From Puniceicoccales bacterium (GTDB lineage: Bacteria > Verrucomicrobiota > Verrucomicrobiia > Opitutales > JAIRLG01), in contig JAIRRP010000066.1 in assembly GCA_031255915.1 (NCBI GenBank), forward strand, positions 1 to 11,480: a DNA stretch of 11,480 nucleotides. The letters are read 5' to 3'. This document shows, piece after piece, positions 6,308-11,480 of the stretch (the first letter of the stretch is position 1; each line of letters opens with the position of its first letter). Below the pieces are notes generated by a model. That model made no database searches. It was not told where the DNA came from and worked only from the letters and a program-made list of their open reading frames with translations. A program made the position numbers and the translations under genes.

Positions 6308-7603
6308 TCATTTCTGCGGTCGAAAATTCTGTGGCTGAAAGGAAAAAAATTCTTGCGAGAACCAATGGTGGAGGACTTTGGGGATCAAGACACTTCCGTC
6401 TTCCTGTAAAAAGTTCTCCAGTATGGCGGCCAAGACACGCGGTATGGCCAGTCCAGAGCCGTTGAGTGTGTGGACGAAAGTTGTTTTTCCTCCTTCGGAG
6501 GAGCGAAAACGGATTCCGGCCCGCCGGGCCTGGAAGTCGGTAAAATAACTGCAGCTGGAGACCTCCAGCCAACGCTTTTGACCACCAGACCACACCTCTA
6601 AATCGTACTGCTTGGCGTGGGGAAATCCCATATCACCGCTGCAGATGGCCAGAACGCGATAGGGTAGTCCAAGTTTTTGCAAAAGGGATTCCGCATCCTG
6701 TCGAAGGGATTCCAGTTCTCCAAGACCGGTATCGGGATGAACCCATTTGACCAGTTCCACTTTATCGAACTGATGGAGTCGGTTCAATCCACGAACATCC
6801 TTACCCCAGCTGCCGGCTTCGCGGCGGAAACATGGCGTATACGCACAGCGATAGAGGGGCAGGTCCTTGGCATCAAAAATTTCCTCACGGAAGAAATTAG
6901 TAACGGGGACTTCGGCTGTCGGAATCGCATAGAAATCGCCCTCGAGGGTGTGGTACATCTGTCCTTCTTTATCGGGCAGTTGTCCCGTAGCGGTTGCGCT
7001 GGTGTTGTTGACGAGAATGGGTGGTAAGATTTCGACGTAATTTTTGAGCCGCGCTTCTTCGAGAAAAAATGCGATGAGCGCGCGGACAAGTCGGGCCATG
7101 TCCCCGACATAGAATGGAAATCCAGCACCGGTTACTTTGACTCCACGCGGAAAATCGATGGCCTTGTCGAAGCCAGGGATGTCGTAATGTGGAACGGCAT
7201 AAGGGGAAACCTGCTCTGGACTTCCCCACGTGGCGAGGGTCACGTTGTGCTCGGCTGTTTTTCCAATGGGAACCGAAGGATGGGGGATATTGGGAATTGC
7301 CAGGTAAGCGGCTTTCCATTGGGGCTCCAGTTCACGCAGGGCCTCTTCCTGTAACTTCAGCCGTGAGGAGATATTTTTCAAACGAGTGACCTCGGCTTGA
7401 AAGATTTCGGAACGCTTATCGAGGCGCGACATCGCGTCATTGGCGGTATTAAGCTCGGCCCGCAGTACCTCTACTTGGGAACATAGGTCACGCCGTTGGC
7501 CATCGAGTGTGAAGAATACATCGAGGTCACAGGCGAACTTTTTCTTGGCGATACCTTCCCGGAGAAGGTCTGTGTGTTCTCGACACCATTGAAGATCCAA
7601 CAT
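6308..7603 (-). CDS. serS: Seryl-tRNA synthetase
   Basis: Class II aminoacyl-tRNA synthetase that charges tRNA-Ser (and tRNA-Sec where present) with serine in the cytoplasm. Seen in the 431-aa protein: an N-terminal helical arm (about 30-100, charged heptad-like) that binds the long variable arm of tRNA-Ser; TAEVPVTN (229-236), the serine/ATP pocket motif; motif 2 CFRREAGSWGKDVRG (258-272); HQFDKVEL (277-284); and motif 3 NGSGLAIPRVLAAILEN (381-397) followed by EDGSVLIPKVL. Length is normal. GGAGG on the minus strand (plus 7613-7617), about 9 bases before the ATG at 7603, is the best ribosome-binding site in the window and fixes the start. A cloverleaf element lies 17 bases upstream of that site, in the probable 5' leader. 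Probably transcribed with fmt downstream. Confidence 0.97.
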   Translation of the reverse strand: MLDLQWCREHTDLLREGIAKKKFACDLDVFFTLDGQRRDLCSQVEVLRAELNTANDAMSRLDKRSEIFQAEVTRLKNISSRLKLQEEALRELEPQWKAAYLAIPNIPHPSVPIGKTAEHNVTLATWGSPEQVSPYAVPHYDIPGFDKAIDFPRGVKVTGAGFPFYVGDMARLVRALIAFFLEEARLKNYVEILPPILVNNTSATATGQLPDKEGQMYHTLEGDFYAIPTAEVPVTNFFREEIFDAKDLPLYRCAYTPCFRREAGSWGKDVRGLNRLHQFDKVELVKWVHPDTGLGELESLRQDAESLLQKLGLPYRVLAICSGDMGFPHAKQYDLEVWSGGQKRWLEVSSCSYFTDFQARRAGIRFRSSEGGKTTFVHTLNGSGLAIPRVLAAILENFLQEDGSVLIPKVLHHWFSQEFFSFQPQNFRPQK

Positions 7604-7612
7604 CGTTTTTAT

Positions 7613-7617
7613 CCTCC
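7613..7617 (-). promoter_or_regulatory. Ribosome-binding site of serS
   Basis: GGAGG on the minus strand, nine bases before the ATG at 7601-7603. It is unusually strong compared with the other genes here, which mostly lack an obvious Shine-Dalgarno, and it fixes the serS start. Confidence 0.8.
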
Positions 7618-7634
7618 ATTTCCGTCGCTAGGTC

Positions 7635-7717
7635 TGCTGTCTTTGCAACGATGCCGATGTAATCGGCATCGTTGTGGCCCACAAAGTGGGCGATTTCTTC
7701 GAAATCCAAAGACAGCA
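7635..7717. repeat. Cloverleaf element C (four-way junction) in the serS leader
   Basis: The outer stem is a perfect 11 bp: TGCTGTCTTTG at 7635-7645 pairs with CAAAGACAGCA at 7707-7717. Arm 1 follows with no spacer: a perfect 13-bp stem, 7646-7658 with 7662-7674, loop GTA. After a 2-nt spacer (TG), arm 2 is GCCCAC (7677-7682), loop AAA, GTGGGC (7686-7691). Arm 3 follows directly: GATTTC (7692-7697), loop TTC, GAAATC (7701-7706), then the outer stem. Only the CTTTG/CAAAG base of the outer stem and the GCCC/GGGC of arm 2 recall family A; the rest differs, yet every arm is fully paired. It fills most of the 154-bp gap between rmuC and serS. Confidence 0.9.
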
Positions 7718-7757
7718 AAAACCGGACAAGCCATTCTGAAGGATCATCCTTCGTATT

Positions 7758-9155
7758 TCAAGCTTTGCTTCCATTTGTCTTCATTTCTTCCTCCGACGGC
7801 AGATAAAAATTTTCCGGAAGCGATTTCTGACATTTCACGCCTAGCTCTTCCAATTTTTTGCAATCGACCAAGAGTCCTCCTTTGCCTTCGATCTTTTCTT
7901 CTATCTTGAGATGAAACTGATCTTGTAGCTTGCCGAAGAGCTTGTTCACTTCTTTGAGGGATTCCAGTAAGGCTGCGAATTTATCATATAGCAACCCACC
8001 TCGTTTGGCGATCTCCTGAGTATTTTTATTCTGCCGTTCGATCTGCCAGAGGAGCTGGATAAGTTTTAGCGTCAGGAATAAGGTCGATGGGTAAACCGGG
8101 ATGACATTTTTCTTTCGGGCATAGTGGGCCAGACTTTCACCATTGCCCTGCTGATGGGAGGTGATGGCGGTTGCATAGGCCGACTCAATCGGGATGAACA
8201 TGAGTAAAAATGGACAGATGGAAATATCTGCCTTGAGCTCGTGGTATTTGGCGATTTCATCGATATGCTTGCGAATGGATTGGCGATGTTGCTCGAGAAA
8301 ATTTTTGTAATCCGCGTCGTGAGGCTCGTTTTGGACCTGTGTCATCTGCTCATAGGCCGTAAGAGAGACCTTGGCGTCGATGAGAATCCATTGATTTCTC
8401 GGTAATCGAAAAAGAAAATCCGGCTTGGCAATTTGCTGATCCAGCTGTAATTGAAGTCCAATGCCCTGTCGGACATAATCACCATTTTCCTCGCGAAGTC
8501 CTGCTTCTTCCAAAAGATTTTCCAGCTGCGTTTCACCCCAATCGCCTTGTACTTTGCTATCTCCCCGCAAGGCCTTTGCGAGGTTTTCGGTACTATTCTG
8601 CATACTTTCCGCCTGCTTGACGAGCTGTTCGAAGCATGTGGAGAGTTTAATGCGCGATTCCTTTTCGGGCTCGAAGACAGCTTGATGAAAATGTTCAAAA
8701 TCCCGCTTCAATTGTTGGATGAGTCCGCCCACTTCTTTTTGGGTCTCTTGGGAAAAGCTTTGCTTTTTGGTCTCGAGGATACTTTGGGCCAACTGCGCCA
8801 TTTTTAATTTAAAATGTTCCCCGCGCTGTTCTTCTTCTTTTTGATAACTCTCCAGGGAGACATTTTGTTTCAAGAGCTCTTGGATTTTTCCGTCTTGTTC
8901 CTGAATTTTTTCATCCTGGCGTTGCCGTTCTTCGCTCAGGGCTGCGACCTGGCCCGATATTTTGAGCAGCTCCTCTTTTTCCCGTTGCAGAGATTGGTTC
9001 TGCCCTCGCAGCTCTTGGTTTTGTCCTTGTAAATCCTTGCATTGTTGCTGCAGCAGTTGGTTCTGGTTTTGTAATTTTTGCTTTTTGGGATAGGTGTAAC
9101 ACAGCCCCGCAAGCATTGCGCAAAACATCAATTCGAGTACAAGTGGTAGGATCAT
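7758..9155 (-). CDS. rmuC: DNA recombination protein RmuC homologue
   Basis: RmuC-family protein. In E. coli, loss of rmuC raises inversion at short inverted repeats, so a role in limiting recombination at such sites has been inferred; the exact activity is not established. Seen in the 465-aa product: an N-terminal hydrophobic anchor (about 1-21); a long Gln/Glu-rich coiled coil (about 25-195, many NQ and QEK heptads); then the conserved RmuC domain with GDWGETQLENLLEEAGL (204-220), PDFLFRLP and WILIDAKVSLTAYEQ (256-270, the D-x-K of a nuclease-like fold), and LLMFIPIESAYATA (317-330). Length is typical. The start overlaps the lpxD stop by 4 bp (ATGA), so translation is probably coupled to lpxD. 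A genome with many hairpin-rich repeats nearby is a suggestive setting, but any link is speculation. Confidence 0.93.
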   Translation of the reverse strand: MILPLVLELMFCAMLAGLCYTYPKKQKLQNQNQLLQQQCKDLQGQNQELRGQNQSLQREKEELLKISGQVAALSEERQRQDEKIQEQDGKIQELLKQNVSLESYQKEEEQRGEHFKLKMAQLAQSILETKKQSFSQETQKEVGGLIQQLKRDFEHFHQAVFEPEKESRIKLSTCFEQLVKQAESMQNSTENLAKALRGDSKVQGDWGETQLENLLEEAGLREENGDYVRQGIGLQLQLDQQIAKPDFLFRLPRNQWILIDAKVSLTAYEQMTQVQNEPHDADYKNFLEQHRQSIRKHIDEIAKYHELKADISICPFLLMFIPIESAYATAITSHQQGNGESLAHYARKKNVIPVYPSTLFLTLKLIQLLWQIERQNKNTQEIAKRGGLLYDKFAALLESLKEVNKLFGKLQDQFHLKIEEKIEGKGGLLVDCKKLEELGVKCQKSLPENFYLPSEEEMKTNGSKA

Positions 9156-10219
9156 GGTTCTGGATGAACATGGAGTTCGTTGCCATCGCGTTTGATTTGC
9201 CCTTCGAGTTCGCGTACGCGCTTGAGGAGCGATGGAAGTTTTTCCCTAACGGTGTAGAAGCGATTCGCTTTGCCATATTCCATTGCCGGCGTACCGCGCA
9301 GGAATGATTTTGGCGGAATATTTTTGGCGATGCCGGATTGGGCCCCGACCATGCTGCCGCGACCGATGCGAATGTGTCCCGCAATACCCACTTGTCCCCC
9401 CAAAGTCACGTGGTCTTCAATGATCGTACTACCGGCGATGCCGACCTGAGAGACCAAAATACAATGAGCTCCAATGCGGACGTTATGGCCGATTTGGACC
9501 AGGTTATCGATTTTGGTACCGGAGCCTATAAGCGTTGTGGCGAATCGCGCGCGGTCGACGCAGCAGTTGGCACCGATTTCCACATCATCTTCGATGATGA
9601 CGCAACCGATATGCGATAATTTTTCGTGATGCTCCTCGGCGTTTGTTTCATAACCGAATCCATCAGAACCGATAACGGTTCCAGAATGAATGATGACGCG
9701 CTTGCCGATTTGCGAATGGTTTAAAATCGTCACATGGGCCCATAATTTTGTATTTTCCTGGATATGACAATGCCGACCGATGACGACATGGGACTGGATT
9801 TCGACGTGAGCTTCGATGATGGAATTTTCGCCGATGATAACATAGGGCCCGATCGAAGCGGAAGGGTCGATCGATGCGCTTTCGGCCACAATGGCCGTTG
9901 GGTGGATACCTGCCAGTGCAGGTTTTTGCTGAAGCTGCTCGATGTGCTTGCAAAGTATACCCAAACTCCGAGAGGGCGATGGGCAGTGGAAAAACACCTG
10001 GTTATCCTGAGGTTGCCCAGCGTAGTCTTCGGGAACCAAGATTAGGGAAGCTCGGCAGGAAGCGACTTCGGAGCGGTATTTGGGGTTGGAGAGAAAGGAA
10101 GTATCCCCCGCTTCAGCTTCTGAAAGATTGGCGATACGGGAAATTTTTTGTGAAGATTGACCTACGATTCGGGAAGGTTTCAATAAAGCTTCCAGTTCCG
10201 AAAGAGAGAAAGCAATCAT
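9152..10219 (-). CDS. lpxD: UDP-3-O-acylglucosamine N-acyltransferase LpxD
   Basis: Third step of lipid A synthesis: N-acylates UDP-3-O-acyl-glucosamine using acyl-ACP; cytoplasmic, homotrimeric. Seen in the 355-aa protein: an N-terminal uridine-binding LpxD domain (about 1-100, with DTSFLSNPKYRS at 39-50); a left-handed beta-helix of hexapeptide repeats (about 105-300, recurrent I/V-G-x-x-x-x units); SDGFGY (185-190); NLVQIGHNVRIG (239-250) with His245 at the catalytic position; and a C-terminal helical tail (about 322-345). Length is typical. The gene marks the host as an LPS-bearing Gram-negative. It is separated here from lpxA, lpxC and fabZ, with which it is commonly clustered, and is instead coupled to rmuC by a 4-bp overlap. 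A TTGACA lies on the minus strand (plus 10252-10257) upstream of the start, but no good -10 box accompanies it. Confidence 0.96.
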   Translation of the reverse strand: MIAFSLSELEALLKPSRIVGQSSQKISRIANLSEAEAGDTSFLSNPKYRSEVASCRASLILVPEDYAGQPQDNQVFFHCPSPSRSLGILCKHIEQLQQKPALAGIHPTAIVAESASIDPSASIGPYVIIGENSIIEAHVEIQSHVVIGRHCHIQENTKLWAHVTILNHSQIGKRVIIHSGTVIGSDGFGYETNAEEHHEKLSHIGCVIIEDDVEIGANCCVDRARFATTLIGSGTKIDNLVQIGHNVRIGAHCILVSQVGIAGSTIIEDHVTLGGQVGIAGHIRIGRGSMVGAQSGIAKNIPPKSFLRGTPAMEYGKANRFYTVREKLPSLLKRVRELEGQIKRDGNELHVHPEP

Positions 10220-10315
10220 ATTGCCCTGTATGGCAGAATTTTGTTCCCGTATGTCAACGAAGGAAGCTTCGGAAAAAGCTGCTAATCAAAGCAAATTTTT
10301 TGAAAAAAATCCTTA

Positions 10316-11287
10316 TTAAGATTCCAGAAAGGATGGCCACCAGTAAACTAAAAGGATGACCGCCAGTAAACTAAAAATAACAAGGGGTGAAGGAGTCTTT
10401 AAGATTTCAGAAAGGATGTTCATCAGGAAACTAGAAATAACAAGAGGTATTACTGCTTCCCGCCTTTTGGCCCTTTTCTCACTAAAGATTTTCTTGATCT
10501 TTTCGGCTTTAACTTTCAGAATATTTTCTCCTCCCCATTTGTGAGAATGATTTTCTGTTTTATGGAATATCTCTATTCGATCGCCCTTTTCCAAATTTTT
10601 TGGTACATTTTTGCGAGGGCAATCTACTAGTATCTCTACTGGGTTGTGATCTGGATTGCAGCCAAGTTGAAAAGAGAGGAGAGACGTATCATATAAAGAA
10701 AAGCGTAAATGTAAGCGTTTTGGCTCCAGAAATGAAAGTGGATATGTATCTAATTCTATAACTTCTGAATAAATTATTCCTGGCCTCTTCATAAGAGGCA
10801 TCTTTTGAGGCATCTTTTCGATTTGAATCTTCTCAGCCATGATGACGACGATATGATGAAAGATGGAAAAAGAGTTATAATTACGATATGTAGGGAGTGA
10901 TAACCATTCAGGCTCTATGGTTTTCTCTGAAAAACTTTGCTCCTCATGAAATATGTGTATTTTCCACGCTTCCTTTAATTCTTCTAACTTATTTTTGGAA
11001 TGTACGGCGATCAGATAAACATAGCCTTCTGGTGAAGGACCAGGACTATCAAATTTCGTTACAGATACATAAAGACAGAAATATTGCATTTTCTTTTTGC
11101 CTATCTTTGGCAGCAGATTTTCTGTGTGTTCTATTTTATGCTTTTTGCATCGTTCTAAAAATTCATCTTTGCCGCCTTTAAGTTCTTCGACGTCATTGCA
11201 GCATTTCGAGGGATTATATGCTGTGCCTGTGGTGTTTTTAATGGTTTTTTTGAGTAACTTTTTTCTGTTAATCCAAAATTTAAACAT
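10316..11287 (-). CDS. Hypothetical protein with two C-terminal membrane helices
   Basis: I do not recognise the family. The 323-aa product has a Lys-rich N terminus without a signal peptide, a mixed soluble part (about 1-275) and two hydrophobic stretches at about 279-295 and 301-318. The segment 215-265 (VEILVDCP, then LEKGDRIEI, then ILKVKAEKIKKI) looks like alternating beta strands and could be a small OB-like barrel, but this is a guess. A basic KRAKRR motif (271-276) precedes the helices, so the bulk probably stays in the cytoplasm. The gene is much richer in A+T than its neighbours (22 G+C of 60 at 10861-10920, against 34 of 60 at 9541-9600 in lpxD), suggesting recent acquisition. Its 3' end carries a 60-bp tandem repeat and a frame-changing 23-bp duplication. 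The start has no Shine-Dalgarno; an in-frame stop lies 12 bp upstream. Confidence 0.7.
   Translation of the reverse strand: MFKFWINRKKLLKKTIKNTTGTAYNPSKCCNDVEELKGGKDEFLERCKKHKIEHTENLLPKIGKKKMQYFCLYVSVTKFDSPGPSPEGYVYLIAVHSKNKLEELKEAWKIHIFHEEQSFSEKTIEPEWLSLPTYRNYNSFSIFHHIVVIMAEKIQIEKMPQKMPLMKRPGIIYSEVIELDTYPLSFLEPKRLHLRFSLYDTSLLSFQLGCNPDHNPVEILVDCPRKNVPKNLEKGDRIEIFHKTENHSHKWGGENILKVKAEKIKKIFSEKRAKRREAVIPLVISSFLMNILSEILKTPSPLVIFSLLAVILLVYWWPSFLES
10318..10448 (-). repeat. 60-bp tandem repeat with an inserted 23-bp duplication
   Basis: On the minus strand the unit at 10401-10448 and the following bases encodes PLVISSFLMNILSEIL. The next unit starts 20 codons later as PLVIFSLLAVIL. Inside the second unit a 23-bp stretch occurs twice in tandem (10331-10353 and 10354-10376, two mismatches). 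Because 23 is not a multiple of three, the reading frame changes after the duplication and the protein ends in LVYWWPSFLES. Removing one 23-bp copy would restore LVAILSGIL, parallel to NILSEIL of the first unit. Confidence 0.85.
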
Positions 11288-11298
11288 AGGGAGTCTCT

Positions 11299-11327
11299 AA
11301 TAAAATACACTGTTTGGGGCTTATCAA
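11299..11327 (-). promoter_or_regulatory. Possible sigma-70-type promoter of the hypothetical gene
   Basis: On the minus strand TTGATA (plus 11322-11327) is followed after 17 bases by TTTATT (plus 11299-11304). The match is 5/6 for -35 and 4/6 for -10. It would give a very short leader before the ATG at 11285-11287. The region is A+T-rich, so a chance match is possible. Confidence 0.3.
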
Positions 11328-11418
11328 TGTTTTTTTAGATTCCTCCGAAAGAAAGCTCATGCAGTTCCTTATTGCTCTTTGGTAAGATGGTCCAGGCCTT
11401 GGGAGTGTTTGCTCTGCC

Positions 11419-11480
11419 CTGCCGCCTTTGAGCCCTTCGGGCTCTGGCCCGCTACGCGGGCCGCGATGAGGAAAAATGAA
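11419..11480 (-). repeat. Cloverleaf repeat, family A, copy 3 (cut by window end)
   Basis: Reads as family A on the minus strand. The outer-stem strand is at 11419-11430 (CTGCCGCCTTTG on plus). Arm 3 is GAGCCC / GGGCTC at 11430-11444 with loop TTC. Arm 2 is GCCCGC / GCGGGC at 11447-11461 with loop TAC, extended by one G-C pair. The first half of arm 1 (GCGATGAGGAAAAATGAA) begins at 11463. The remainder is beyond the window. It lies upstream of the hypothetical gene in the same orientation, as copies 1 and 2 do relative to rpoN and the ABC ATPase. Confidence 0.85.

Noticed and set aside
7635..7717. tRNA gene suggested by the cloverleaf shape
   Set aside because: All loops are three bases, with no 7-base anticodon or T loop, no GTTCRA motif and an 11-bp outer stem. 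It is not a tRNA.
7604..7757. T-box or other tRNA-sensing leader for serS
   Set aside because: No T-box sequence, specifier loop or antiterminator with U-run is visible, and the same architecture occurs upstream of unrelated genes.
10318..10448. CRISPR array suggested by short direct repeats
   Set aside because: Repeats are adjacent or 60 bp apart, degenerate, coding and only two units, with no unique spacers or cas genes.

Overview
The window reads as chromosomal DNA of a Gram-negative bacterium. It carries lpxD (lipid A) and murF (peptidoglycan), and a two-gene ABC transporter resembling the gliding-type GldA/GldF systems of Bacteroidota and Verrucomicrobiota. That transporter, together with a short RpoN, makes a PVC-group (Verrucomicrobiota-like) origin plausible, but the window alone does not prove it. 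Most of the DNA is about half G+C. The last ~1.1 kb is clearly richer in A+T.

Layout. Plus strand: rpoN (177-1478) overlaps murF (1472-2845). A 421-bp non-coding stretch follows, then an ABC ATPase (3267-4262) translationally coupled to an ABC-2 permease (4259-5026). These genes converge on a minus-strand series read from right to left: a two-helix membrane protein of unknown function (10316-11287), lpxD (9152-10219) overlapping rmuC (7758-9155), serS (6308-7603) and fmt (5124-6119). The genes serve lipid A and wall synthesis, translation (seryl-tRNA and formyl-Met-tRNA), genome maintenance (RmuC) and transcription (sigma-54). They are housekeeping genes, not one pathway.

The most unusual content is non-coding. 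Five intergenic elements can each fold, in whole or in the part visible, into the same four-way-junction 'cloverleaf': an outer stem, a long first arm, a 2-nt spacer, then two arms with short loops. Three are sequence-related (1-84, 3048-3152 and 11419-11480, two of them cut by the window edges). Two (6145-6254 and 7635-7717) have unrelated primary sequence but the same geometry. All five lie just upstream of a gene start. Shared architecture with divergent sequence suggests selection or mobilisation at the level of structure, and this is the best candidate for something undescribed.

Two other rearrangements are visible. A 78-bp copy of the 3' end of fmt sits just past the fmt stop. In the unknown gene at the right, a 60-bp tandem repeat encodes a duplicated membrane helix, and a 23-bp duplication has shifted and shortened its C terminus. 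I saw no tRNA, rRNA, CRISPR array, insertion sequence or transposase gene.
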